From contig CAMNQH010000004.1 in NCBI GenBank assembly GCA_946549035.1, positions 1 to 64,000 on the forward strand: a stretch of 64,000 nt of DNA. Direction: 5' to 3'. Positions 53,601 to 62,269 of this stretch are shown piece by piece. The notes under the pieces are model-generated. The model did not search any database. It had not been told where the DNA came from and saw only the letters and a list, made by a program, of their open reading frames with translations. How positions within the stretch are numbered: position 1 is the stretch's first letter; the number at the start of each line of letters is the position of its first letter. The position numbers and the translations under genes were made by a program. The DNA is from an uncultured Lachnospiraceae bacterium. GTDB taxonomy: Bacteria; Bacillota; Clostridia; Lachnospirales; Lachnospiraceae.

Positions 53601-56600
53601 GATGAAGAACGTATTTATCATGGATTTCCTGTGAAAGTAAAAGATGATGATAAAGATGTTACTTTTACCTACACAGGTTTGGATACTGATGGAAATGAAT
53701 TTACCCTGAACAATGAGGCTATTACGTATCAGCTTACTTATAATGTAGATGCAAATAAGAATAATATTCCTGATAACGAAGAAGTTGGGATGGCGACTCT
53801 GCGGATTAAAGGAAGCGGGCCTAACTTTACAGGACAGATGGATATTCCTTTCAAAATCAAAGGTGATTTAACAACGTATGCTCAGTCTGTGGCGATTTTA
53901 GTAAATGCTGACAGAACTTATACCGGAAAGCCCCAGGAGCTGACGGCAGATGAAATTACAGTAAGCTATTACGGACAGGTGATGGTCTTTGGTACAGATT
54001 ATACCTTGGAATATCCGGAAGGAAATACAGACGCTACAGAAGCGGTTCCCTTTACTGTAAAAGCAGTAACGGGTGATGACAGCTTTTATATGGGTGATAA
54101 AGCTGCAAATATTGAAAACGCCAGGGAGAAATTCCAGATTAAAAAGAAACCGATTGCAGATTTAGATATTATAGTAGAAGGGCTGTTGGAAGAAGGCTAT
54201 ACTTATACAGGAGAAGACATCCATCCGGAAGAAGCCGCTAATTTTGCATTGAAATACGGTGAGTTTACACTGGAAAAAGGTGAATTGCCGCAACCGGTAG
54301 AGCCTGGAGAGGGAGAAGAGGAACCTGGAGGAGAAGAGATCCTTCCTTCTGGTGATTATACCTTAAAGTTGGAGAATCCTAGGGATGTGGTTGATTTGAC
54401 AGATGAAACCATTCCAGATGAAGCGAAGCCGTCGATTGTAGTTACGGCGACAGAAAAGAACTATACCGGAACCAGAAGAATTATTTTTAAGATTAATCCG
54501 AGGCCGGTGAATACAGATGAAACAGTAGTAACTTATATACAACGGGATGAAAATGGTGAGAATCCTACCACTCAGACACTTACACCAAATCGTCTGACGA
54601 TTCCTTTTGAAGGCAGCGATGTGCGCCTTGAGGAACTTTTGGAAGAACTGAAGGTTACCTGCAATAACATTTTGTTGGAAGAAGGAAAAGATTACAGGAT
54701 TTCTTATACGACGAAAAAGGGAGAAGAGGATGTAGAGTCAAACCGTAAGCCTGGAAATGCAGTCTTTAAGATTGAAGGTATTGGGAATTATGGTGAGACG
54801 AAGGAGATTCCGTTCCTGATAACCGGAGATTTGGCCACTGATAATACGGCAGTGGAGCCGATTGATCCCCAGCCTTACACGGCAGGCGACGGCTGTAAGC
54901 CGAAAGTAAAGATTACTTATTTTGGAGTTGAGCTGGTAGAAGATGAAGACTATAAGTTGTCTTATCTCCACAATAAAAACGTAGCAAAAGATTATGATGA
55001 TCCCCATCCAACCGTTGTGATTACCGGTATGAACGGTTTTGCAGGAACCCAGCGGGAGGAAGCATTTGAAATTGTAGTGCGTAATCTTGAGACGAATCCG
55101 GAAGGAATGACCTTGGAAGGGCTGAATGCCAATGGCTACCCCTTTACCGGATTACCGATTGAACCTACAGGCTTCCGGCTGAAGAATAATGGAGAAGTTG
55201 TGAACGCCTCAGAATATGAGGTTTCCTATGAGAATAATACTCATGGCGGCGGTCCGGACAGCGAAAATCCTCCATGCATTATCATTACCGGAAAATATGA
55301 CCCTGTCACTCAGACCGGCGGTAACTATACCGGCAGCATGAAATTCCCCTTTACAATTGTGGGGACGCCTATTACAAATGGCGCCATTAAAATAGCTCCT
55401 GTTGCGGCACAGCCTTTTACAGGAGGCCCTATAGAACCGGAAGTTGTCATTACCCAAGGTGATTATACCTTAGTGAAGGAGACAGATTATCGGGTAGAAT
55501 GGGATCCGGAGACCAATATAGCGGTAGGCCGTGCGACTGGAACGGTTTATGGTTTGGGAGACTATAGTGGAAGCAGGAATATCTCCTTTAATATTACCCG
55601 CCGTGATATGGGAGAAGTAGAAGGAGAGTTTAAGGCGATTATTCAGCCTCAAAACTACGATAACGGGAATGCAGTGGAAGTTCCTCCAGAAGCTATCAAA
55701 GTAATCCGGACGGTGAATGAAACAGAGATAGAGCTGGTATATGATACGGATTACCGGATATCCAGTTACCAGAATAATAAGGAAGTGGGAGAAGCTCTTA
55801 TAACCATTACCGGACTTGGAAATTATACAGGAACATTCCAGTCTACATTTGTAATTCGGCCAATGGAAATCAACATTGATGACGTGGCGGTTACAGGTGC
55901 AGAGGATAAAGTATTCAACAATGCTCCACAAACACAGAATCTGGTTGTTACCTGGAACGACCAGGTATTGCCTCAGAGTACTTACGAAGTAAGTTACGAA
56001 AATAATGTGAATGTAGGTACTGCAAAAGCGATTGTTACATTAACCGGTAATTACAGTGGGACAAAAGAAGTAACTTTTGCGATTAAGCCATTGGAAATGA
56101 CCAATAGCGCCATTACGGTAAATGCGATTCCGCGACAGGTGTATACTGGAAAGCCTTTAACACCGGAGCTGGAAATTTATTATAACAATCCGGTACAGAG
56201 AGAGCAGATAAAGCTAGTATCAGGAAAAGATTATAAGCTGGCTTATAGCTCCAACCAAGAGGTAGGAATTGATACGGCGAAAGTTACTATTACTGGTATT
56301 GGAAATTACAGCGGTTCCATGGAGAGAACCTTTACCATTATAGGAACACTTGCTTTGGCAGAAGTAAGTTCGGTTCCTGCTCAGGAATACACCGGAAAAG
56401 CCATCACTCCATCCGTAACTGTAAAACAGGGTGGCAGAACTCTCGCAGTTGGAAAAGACTATACAATATCTTATGCTAATAATGTAGAAGCCGGGAAGGC
56501 CAGCCTTACGGTAACCGGAACTGGAACGGAATTTGGCGGCAGCAAGACGATCAATTTTGATATTGTCAGGGATGTAAGCGCAGGCCTGCAGGTTGTTGGA

Positions 56601-57569
56601 TTAGTAAAGACTTATCTGTATACTGGTAAGGCTGTAATCCCTCCATTAGGAAAGGTTAGCGCATATGGCAAGACGCTAACACCAAATAAGGATTATAAGA
56701 TTACAGTAACTAATAATGTAAAAGTTGGAACAGCATCCGTTAAAATAGAAGGAACCGGCTATTATAAGGGCTCTAAGACCTTCCAATTTGACATTGCAAA
56801 GCGTAGCGTCGCCCAGTGTACAGTTTCTAAGGTGTCTGATAAAACATATAACGGTAAGGAACAAAAGCCGAAAGTAACTGTGAAATACAATGGACAGACA
56901 TTAAAGGAAAATACAGATTATTCCATGACCTATATGAACAATATTCTACCTGGAAAAGCAACTGTTATTATAAGCGGAAAGGGGAATATGATTGGTACGA
57001 AGGTCCTGAACTTTAATATTAAAATGCCTGCTATTTCAGGAGTAAAAGCATCGACTTACAGTACCACAAAGGTTAAAGTTTCATGGACAAAGCAGAGTCT
57101 GGCTACTGGTTATAAGATTTACAATAATAAGAATAAACTGATAGCGACAGTAAAAGGTAGCAGCAAGACTAGTTATACAATATCTGGTCTGAAAGCGGGA
57201 ACTACGTATAATTACAAAGTGAGGTTTTATGTAGTAAAAAATGGAAGAACCTGTTATAGTGGATTTTCAAAGACAATGAAGGTGAGCACTAAGCCGGCAA
57301 CCCCGAAAATAACATTGAAATCCAAGAAGGCAAAACAAGCTACGATCAGTTGGAAGAAAGTAACAGGTGCCAGCGGATATCAAATTTACCGCAGTACAAA
57401 GAAAAACAGCGGTTACAAAAAAATAGCCTCTACTACCAAATTAACTTATACAAATACCAAATTGACCAGTAAAAAGCGCTATTATTATAAAGTGCGGGCA
57501 TATCGCACCGTAAATGGTGTAAAAATTTACAGTAGCTATTCCACCGTAAAGTATGTTACAATCAAATAG
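50625..57569 (+). CDS. Giant secreted repeat protein: about 24 MBG-like domains and two fibronectin type III domains
   Basis: A 2314-residue exported protein. Signal peptide at 1-33 (hydrophobic VFMSVCLLLGMADFSVL, cleavage after RA). From about residue 40 to 2135 it is a tandem array of roughly 24 beta-rich units of 75-110 residues. Each unit has a YTGKP..P.v.V motif, g.DYtvsY.nN..vG.a.v.itG.GNYtG, and ends FxI. Two Fn3-like domains follow (about 2140-2314; YKIYNNKNKLIATVKG and GASGYQIYRSTKKNSGYKKI). There is no LPxTG-type signal, so it may be held non-covalently or released. AGGAGGTAG precedes the ATG. A class B sortase gene follows at once. Likely adhesin or cell-wall structure protein. Confidence 0.85.
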   Translation: MDKDVGKRILAVFMSVCLLLGMADFSVLTVRAEGEVDISKATIRFTSSSLEYTGEEQTPSITVQMGSGTSAVKLTEGTDYEVQWPSPSIDVKDDYTFTITGIGGYTGTKEGKYKITRRFLSTGKGISINIDDGEDLTVIGNNTPVEPAFKVLYNGQELNGELKADTNSDTCDYIYEYRNNTTVRRDASIVIEGRGNFQGTMTKTFEIKAKSMEDVSIEGIEGVIAYTGDKAQYKPDNITLSYNGEPLTSADYTVNFTDASKPGKVTVTFTGKGNYSGTCTETYTIEKDIADPQFDKDITTSPIGKQVYTGKPIQITGLIVYDLIGGRPQALKEETHYYLEQGNNIDVTPTATLGITGLDENGYTGSKTFYYEIEAADIKTATIAGIEKKVVYTGQPHNQVPQVLLGETEISTDNYDVEYRNTTNAGTGYVDIKGKNNLKSNRTESFTIEPQPLDDMDHVAVTLEGYDYDYDGTAKTPGVTVSYTPEGGNTIQLEQGDNKDYTVRYEKNIGAGEVDVIITGRGNYKNTRVEHFNINARDIASAEVEGIVSAVYTGASITQNGIQVSLDNGKTPLVSGTDYTVSYESNVGVGTATIFITGINNYKGEISRTFEITKKVFTDNNASYVLEFTSAPYNFKPIEPSVKVSHLVGTQTVILQKDTDYTVTYAENQPHSEVGSYVVTITGMGNFDGSITREYKVTPMELGKNKAYFTFENMLPYYPYTGSESGKEVEPDDFSIKYEKDGTTADLTYEKDYTREYADNTAPGTGKIIIRGVDGSNFTGTLEQPFQIKGDLYSGAAAVVGAITDIKEQVYTGSEITLDNDDLTILYKPTNTTLTLGTDYALDNYQDNVEPGEGTARVRIIGTDTGNYYSSTDGTANEIIKPFTILKKDIGNGDNETDVKVELEKVQEYTGSPIVPKLKVTYGSLELTPWDEDSKTGDYMVVPQLPTMNNTNAGKASIVISGTGDHYQGSQTVEFEIVPRDLGKGTIEVADIDEERIYHGFPVKVKDDDKDVTFTYTGLDTDGNEFTLNNEAITYQLTYNVDANKNNIPDNEEVGMATLRIKGSGPNFTGQMDIPFKIKGDLTTYAQSVAILVNADRTYTGKPQELTADEITVSYYGQVMVFGTDYTLEYPEGNTDATEAVPFTVKAVTGDDSFYMGDKAANIENAREKFQIKKKPIADLDIIVEGLLEEGYTYTGEDIHPEEAANFALKYGEFTLEKGELPQPVEPGEGEEEPGGEEILPSGDYTLKLENPRDVVDLTDETIPDEAKPSIVVTATEKNYTGTRRIIFKINPRPVNTDETVVTYIQRDENGENPTTQTLTPNRLTIPFEGSDVRLEELLEELKVTCNNILLEEGKDYRISYTTKKGEEDVESNRKPGNAVFKIEGIGNYGETKEIPFLITGDLATDNTAVEPIDPQPYTAGDGCKPKVKITYFGVELVEDEDYKLSYLHNKNVAKDYDDPHPTVVITGMNGFAGTQREEAFEIVVRNLETNPEGMTLEGLNANGYPFTGLPIEPTGFRLKNNGEVVNASEYEVSYENNTHGGGPDSENPPCIIITGKYDPVTQTGGNYTGSMKFPFTIVGTPITNGAIKIAPVAAQPFTGGPIEPEVVITQGDYTLVKETDYRVEWDPETNIAVGRATGTVYGLGDYSGSRNISFNITRRDMGEVEGEFKAIIQPQNYDNGNAVEVPPEAIKVIRTVNETEIELVYDTDYRISSYQNNKEVGEALITITGLGNYTGTFQSTFVIRPMEINIDDVAVTGAEDKVFNNAPQTQNLVVTWNDQVLPQSTYEVSYENNVNVGTAKAIVTLTGNYSGTKEVTFAIKPLEMTNSAITVNAIPRQVYTGKPLTPELEIYYNNPVQREQIKLVSGKDYKLAYSSNQEVGIDTAKVTITGIGNYSGSMERTFTIIGTLALAEVSSVPAQEYTGKAITPSVTVKQGGRTLAVGKDYTISYANNVEAGKASLTVTGTGTEFGGSKTINFDIVRDVSAGLQVVGLVKTYLYTGKAVIPPLGKVSAYGKTLTPNKDYKITVTNNVKVGTASVKIEGTGYYKGSKTFQFDIAKRSVAQCTVSKVSDKTYNGKEQKPKVTVKYNGQTLKENTDYSMTYMNNILPGKATVIISGKGNMIGTKVLNFNIKMPAISGVKASTYSTTKVKVSWTKQSLATGYKIYNNKNKLIATVKGSSKTSYTISGLKAGTTYNYKVRFYVVKNGRTCYSGFSKTMKVSTKPATPKITLKSKKAKQATISWKKVTGASGYQIYRSTKKNSGYKKIASTTKLTYTNTKLTSKKRYYYKVRAYRTVNGVKIYSSYSTVKYVTIK
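50740..57030 (+). repeat. Tandem MBG-like domain repeats
   Basis: I read about 24 units by the recurring YTG(K/S/G) and GxGNYxG phrases. Units are diverged at DNA level (mostly well below obvious identity), so the array is old rather than newly amplified. Units 21-24 (about 56090-57030) are closest to the consensus, and several in the middle (12-15, around 53570-54830) have insertions, including an acidic EPGEGEEEPGGEE linker. Confidence 0.75.
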
Positions 57570-57579
57570 TGATGAAACT

Positions 57580-58740
57580 ATGAAAAAAATATATCGTATC
57601 GGACGCTTTCAGTTTGACTCCTACACGGAGTACAAGAAAGGTTTGGAAGATGTAAAGAAGATTAAGTACATATCGGACGAAGTGGACATTAATGAACAGG
57701 GGGTAGCGCTTCGGCTCTACACCCTGATCAGGCAGAAGGATATTAAATTCCAAAGTGTGATAGGAGAAGATTATCTTCTATATCTGTCTGATTTGTTGGC
57801 AGATGACTACAAGGAACTGGCTGATGAAGGCATTGAAAGCCTGGCGGTTGACGGGGGAGGCAGTGGATTCCCCCGGAAAATTGCCGGGATTCTGTGCATT
57901 ATTACAGCGATACTCTGTTTTGGATATTTTTTTGGAAACGAGTATTTAGATTATCGAAAAGCTAGAGAAGTGAAAGAGCTGCAGGCAAGCAGAGAGACTT
58001 CTAAGGCAGCGCAATACATAGCAGATTATATTAACAAAAATCTGCGGGGCGAGACTGAGGAAGAGGTGGAAGACGAGGAATTTTTGGCGCAGCCAGGAGT
58101 CTCTATGACAGAGCAGGAAACCGAACCTTCTGTAGAAGAGTCAGAACCGCCTCCAATTTTGCCGGAATATGCTGCCCTCCATGCAGAGAATCCTGATTTG
58201 GCAGGATGGATAAAAATACCAGGTACGGAGATTGATTATCCAGTTATGCAGTCTTTGGATTCTAACGAATATTACCTGAAACATAATTTTGAAAAAGAAG
58301 AGGATAAGAACGGATCCATATTTATGGATATGCGGAATCAAGTATTAGACCGGGATGATAATCTGATGATATATGGTCATAACATGAAAAGCGGCATGAT
58401 GTTCGGGAGTCTCGGAGAATACTTAGATGAAACATATTGGAAAAATCATAAAAGAATTCAATTTCATACATTGTATGATAGAGAAGAATATGATATTATA
58501 GCAGTATGTTTAGCAAAAGTTGAATATCAGGATGATGATGTGTTCCGATATTATGATTTTCTGAATGCAGAAGACGAAGCGGCCTTCGCAGAATATAAGA
58601 AGAATATTGAGGAACTAAAAGTATATCAGGATGAATTGGATATAAATTATGGCGATAAGCTGATTACCCTTTCTACCTGTAACTATTATATTGAAGATGG
58701 CCGTCTTTTTCTGGTTGCGAAGAAAGTAGACGGAACATAA
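57580..58740 (+). CDS. Class B sortase with N-terminal cytoplasmic domain
   Basis: Transpeptidase that cleaves sorting signals and links proteins to peptidoglycan. Catalytic residues are visible as His in YGHNM (58378-58380), Cys in LSTCNY (58678-58680) and Arg in DGRLFLVAK (58702-58704). The membrane segment is unusually far in, at about residues 103-125, preceded by a 95-residue cytoplasmic domain with KKGLEDVKKIKYISDEVDI and LYTLIRQKDIKFQSVIGEDYL. An acidic linker leads to the sortase fold (about 200-386). ATG 57580 is chosen (57553 overlaps the giant gene); the ribosome site is weak in both cases. Likely serves the LRR protein downstream. Confidence 0.9.
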   Translation: MKKIYRIGRFQFDSYTEYKKGLEDVKKIKYISDEVDINEQGVALRLYTLIRQKDIKFQSVIGEDYLLYLSDLLADDYKELADEGIESLAVDGGGSGFPRKIAGILCIITAILCFGYFFGNEYLDYRKAREVKELQASRETSKAAQYIADYINKNLRGETEEEVEDEEFLAQPGVSMTEQETEPSVEESEPPPILPEYAALHAENPDLAGWIKIPGTEIDYPVMQSLDSNEYYLKHNFEKEEDKNGSIFMDMRNQVLDRDDNLMIYGHNMKSGMMFGSLGEYLDETYWKNHKRIQFHTLYDREEYDIIAVCLAKVEYQDDDVFRYYDFLNAEDEAAFAEYKKNIEELKVYQDELDINYGDKLITLSTCNYYIEDGRLFLVAKKVDGT

Positions 58741-58762
58741 GAACCATAGGAGGGTTGACCTG

Positions 58763-60310
58763 ATGAATAAGAAAATGAGAAAGTGTGTGCAGTTATTGAT
58801 TGCCGCTGCCTTAGTGGGGGTATCGCTTGCACAGGGGATTCAAGTAAAGGCTTCAGAAGCGGAGCCAGAGCCGGAACCGACGCCCCAGGAATTCGTTATT
58901 ACGGACGGAGTGTTGACGGCTTACGGAGGCGCAGGAGGAGATGTGGTGATTCCGGAAACGGTAACTGCCATAGCTGATAATGCGTTTTCCGGTAATACAA
59001 GTATCACAAACGTTACAGTGCCTGCTTCCGTACAAAGTATTGGAAGCAATGCTTTTGCAGGATGCAGCAGTTTAACCAGCGCCTCTATTGCCTCTGCAGG
59101 AAGTATTGGTTCCGGGGCATTTTATGGATGCAGCAGCTTAGTGTCTGTGTCATTGCCAGAGAATCTGGGAGAAATTTCATCTCAGCTTTTTAGCGGCTGT
59201 TCCAGTTTAGTGGATGTATCGATTCCTTCGGCAGTAACAGCAATTGGAAATGAAGCTTTTAGCGGCTGTGTCAGTCTCGGAGGCGTCACCATTCCCTCCA
59301 GCTGTGGAAGTATTGGAGCCAGCGCATTTAATGGATGCAGCAGTTTTGGCAGCATATCCATTCCCTCCAGTGTATCAAGTATAGGAGAAGGCGCTTTTGC
59401 GGACTGCAGCGGTTTGGCTTCTGTAGAATTAAATGCAAGCATCTCCAGCTTGCCAGATAATATATTTTATGGTTGTGCTAGCTTGGGGGGGATCGACTTG
59501 CCCTCTGGCATTGGAAGTATTGGAAGTAATGCTTTTGGCGGATGTGCATCCTTAGGTAGCATTTCTATACCGGCCAGTGTATCTTCCATTGACCTGGGAG
59601 CCTTTTCCGGATGTATTGGATTATCTTCTATATCCATAGCCAGTGGAGGCAGTAACTATGCAAGTTCTGATGGGTGCATTTATGATGCAGGTTTGACCAA
59701 GCTGATTTATTGTCCGCCAGGAAAGTCTTCTATTACTTTAGCAAGTACAACTACCACTATTGCAGCGGGAGCATTTAGCAGCAACAGCGTAATAGGGGAT
59801 TTGACCATCCCAAGCGGTGTTACAACAATTGAAGCCGGCGCTTTCTCCGGAAGTGGAATCTCAACAGTTACAATTCCGGAAAGCACTACATCTATTGGGG
59901 CTCAGTCCGGATGGACGCCGGATGCGATTTTTGGACTTGCAGGTTCTCAGGCTCAAGTGTTTGCAGATGAGAATGGATATGTATTCGAAAGTACCGGAAC
60001 AGCTCAGAATCCCGTTGTGCCGGTGGATCCAGAGAAACCAACAGATCCAGAAAAGCCGGAAGATCCAGAGAAACCAACTAATCCGGAAACCCCAACTAAT
60101 CCGGACAATAATCCCACAAGTAATGGCGGCACCAATACGACAGTCACAAAAAGCACCACAAACCGATCAACGTCAGGCAGCACTTCACGTGTAAAGGATC
60201 TAACGCCAAAAACAGGGGATGGAATTGATGCAAAATATTTCCTGTGCGGCGGTGTATTATTGGTAGGAGTGTATTTGGTAATATATAAGAAGAAAATAAA
60301 AGCGAAATAA
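58763..60310 (+). CDS. BspA-type leucine-rich repeat surface protein with TPKTG sorting signal
   Basis: A 515-residue wall protein. Signal peptide at about 1-30. Around 12 LRR_5 units of about 23 residues (for example SIGSNAFAGCSSLTSASI, SIGEGAFADCSGLASVEL) span roughly 50-395. A Pro/Asp/Glu/Lys linker of DPEKPTDPEKPEDPEKPTNP type follows (about 417-455). At the C-terminus are TPKTGD (residues 481-486), a hydrophobic segment and the tail YKKKIKAK. The signal resembles the (S/P)PxTG motif used by the clostridial sortase B of C. difficile rather than LPxTG. AGGAGGG precedes the ATG. Third gene of the surface operon. Confidence 0.92.
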   Translation: MNKKMRKCVQLLIAAALVGVSLAQGIQVKASEAEPEPEPTPQEFVITDGVLTAYGGAGGDVVIPETVTAIADNAFSGNTSITNVTVPASVQSIGSNAFAGCSSLTSASIASAGSIGSGAFYGCSSLVSVSLPENLGEISSQLFSGCSSLVDVSIPSAVTAIGNEAFSGCVSLGGVTIPSSCGSIGASAFNGCSSFGSISIPSSVSSIGEGAFADCSGLASVELNASISSLPDNIFYGCASLGGIDLPSGIGSIGSNAFGGCASLGSISIPASVSSIDLGAFSGCIGLSSISIASGGSNYASSDGCIYDAGLTKLIYCPPGKSSITLASTTTTIAAGAFSSNSVIGDLTIPSGVTTIEAGAFSGSGISTVTIPESTTSIGAQSGWTPDAIFGLAGSQAQVFADENGYVFESTGTAQNPVVPVDPEKPTDPEKPEDPEKPTNPETPTNPDNNPTSNGGTNTTVTKSTTNRSTSGSTSRVKDLTPKTGDGIDAKYFLCGGVLLVGVYLVIYKKKIKAK

Positions 60311-60317
60311 AACGAAT

Positions 60318-60355
60318 AAACACGCAGTTCCGGCTTATGGTTCTGCGTGTTTTTT
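60318..60355 (+). terminator. Terminator of the surface operon
   Basis: AAACACGCAG and CTGCGTGTTT enclose 15 bases and are followed by a T run. Confidence 0.85.
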
Positions 60356-60373
60356 AGCTAAAAGGAGAAATGA

Positions 60374-62188
60374 ATGAATTTATTAACCATTGAACGTTTT
60401 TCAAAGGCGTACACAGATAAAATATTGTTTCATGAAGCGTCCTTTCATGTTCAGGAAGGAGAGAAAATTGGCGTTATTGGCACAAATGGGATGGGAAAAA
60501 GTACCCTTTTGAAAATCATAGCCGGAATAGAAGAGACGGATCAGGGAATCGTTGTTATGGGAAATCATGTAAGAATTGGATATCTGATGCAAACGCCGGT
60601 ATTTTCGGGGGATGATACGGTTCTTTCGGCTGCATTAGCGGGGTTGGATACACAAGATATGGTATTAGTCAGCGACGCAAAAGCTATGTTGAACCGTCTG
60701 GATTTAGGGGATGTAGAACAACCCATGAATCAATTGTCCGGAGGACAGCAAAAACGCGTGGCATTGGTTCATGTAATACTACAGAAGGTTGAAATTCTGG
60801 TATTGGACGAGCCGACCAATCATTTGGATAGTGAAATGGCGCAATGGTTGGAGGAGTATTTGGTTTCCTATCGTGGGGCAGTGGTTATGGTTACCCATGA
60901 CCGTTATTTTTTGGATTGTGTAGTGAATCGGATTGTGGAAGTAGACTACGGAAAAATTTATAGTTATCCAGGAGATTATTCCCAATATGTAGAGCAAAAG
61001 ATTCAAAGACAAAACATGGAATTGGCGACAGAACGGAAGCGAAAAAGTATCTTAAGGAAAGAACTGGCATGGTTGGCAAGAGGGGCCAGAGCCAGAGCGA
61101 CCAAGCAAAAAGCCCATATTCAACGAATCGAAGAAATGCTTGGCCAGGAAGGACCTTTAGAAGAACAAAGGGTGGAATTATCCAGCGTGGCCTCTCGTAT
61201 GGGAAAAAAGACCATTGAACTTAAGGGTATTTCAAAGGCTTATGGAGAGAAACATTTGATAGATGATTTTTCTTATATTTTTCTAAGGCAAGATCGTATT
61301 GGGATTGTAGGACCCAATGGAAGCGGAAAGAGTACCCTGTTAAAGCTGATTATGGGAGAGATACAGCCGGATACAGGCGTAATAGAGATGGGTGAGACGA
61401 TACGTATTGGCTATTTCGCTCAGGACAATGTGCATATGGATGAAGAAATGAAAGCCATTGAATACGTTCGTGAGGTTGCAGAATATATTCAGACGAATGA
61501 TGGAAAAATTACGGCGTCCGCATTAATGGAGCGATTTTTGTTCGATGGTACGCTCCAATGGTCCAAGATTGGAAAATTATCCGGAGGAGAACGACGAAGA
61601 CTGTATCTAATGCGGATTTTGATACAGGCGCCCAATGTATTGATTTTTGATGAGCCTACCAATGATTTGGATATTCAAACCTTAGGAATACTGGAAGATT
61701 ACTTGGATGCTTTTGATGGAATTGTAATTACTGTGTCTCATGACCGCTACTTTTTGGATCGTATTGCAACACGTATCTTTGCTTTTGAAGGGGAAGGACA
61801 AATACAGCAGTATGAAGGAGGATATGAAGATTATTTAAAAGCAAGAGCCCTTCGCTATCCGGAAAAATATGGAGAAACTGGAAAGACGAAAGCTTCAACG
61901 GATATTACGAAGACAAGTGGAGGCGAGAAGAAGACAAGTTCAAAATCTCGAAAGCTGAAATTTTCATATAAAGAACAGCGAGAATATGAAACGATTGATG
62001 AAGAAATTGCCAAATTGGAAAAAAAGAATGAAGATCTGGAGCAGGAGATCGAGGCGAATGCTACCAACAGCATGAAGCTAGGGGAATTGATGAAGGAGCA
62101 GGAAGAACTACAGAGGATGCTGGAAGAAAAAATGGATCGTTGGGTATATTTAAATGATTTGGCACAACAGATAGAAAGCCAGAACTAG
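60374..62188 (+). CDS. ABC-F family ATPase (Uup-like)
   Basis: A soluble twin-ATPase of 604 residues. First domain: GTNGMGKST (Walker A, about 36-44), LSGGQQKR, LVLDEPTNHLD; linker with basic residues RARATKQKAHIQRIE; second domain: GPNGSGKST, LSGGERRR, LIFDEPTNDLD. A C-terminal coiled coil with Lys/Glu (about 500-604) follows, as in Uup-type proteins. ABC-F proteins act on ribosomes, some giving antibiotic resistance; the Uup-like C-terminus favours a housekeeping role. AAAAGGAG precedes the ATG. Confidence 0.9.
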   Translation: MNLLTIERFSKAYTDKILFHEASFHVQEGEKIGVIGTNGMGKSTLLKIIAGIEETDQGIVVMGNHVRIGYLMQTPVFSGDDTVLSAALAGLDTQDMVLVSDAKAMLNRLDLGDVEQPMNQLSGGQQKRVALVHVILQKVEILVLDEPTNHLDSEMAQWLEEYLVSYRGAVVMVTHDRYFLDCVVNRIVEVDYGKIYSYPGDYSQYVEQKIQRQNMELATERKRKSILRKELAWLARGARARATKQKAHIQRIEEMLGQEGPLEEQRVELSSVASRMGKKTIELKGISKAYGEKHLIDDFSYIFLRQDRIGIVGPNGSGKSTLLKLIMGEIQPDTGVIEMGETIRIGYFAQDNVHMDEEMKAIEYVREVAEYIQTNDGKITASALMERFLFDGTLQWSKIGKLSGGERRRLYLMRILIQAPNVLIFDEPTNDLDIQTLGILEDYLDAFDGIVITVSHDRYFLDRIATRIFAFEGEGQIQQYEGGYEDYLKARALRYPEKYGETGKTKASTDITKTSGGEKKTSSKSRKLKFSYKEQREYETIDEEIAKLEKKNEDLEQEIEANATNSMKLGELMKEQEELQRMLEEKMDRWVYLNDLAQQIESQN

Positions 62189-62245
62189 AAAAGCTCCGGG
62201 AACAGAAGTATGCTTGTAAAGCTTCTGTCCCCGGGGCTTTTTATA
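62189..62245. terminator. Bidirectional terminator
   Basis: AAAAGCTCCGGGAACAGAAG (62189-62208) pairs with the complementary region 62222-62242, ending in a T run; it lies between convergent genes. Confidence 0.85.
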
Positions 62246-62269
62246 AAAAGTTCCAGCGTAGACGATCAA

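Noticed and set aside
50740..57030. CRISPR-like or recent DNA repeat array
   Set aside because: The repetition is at protein level only; no short identical DNA repeats with unique spacers occur here or elsewhere in the window.
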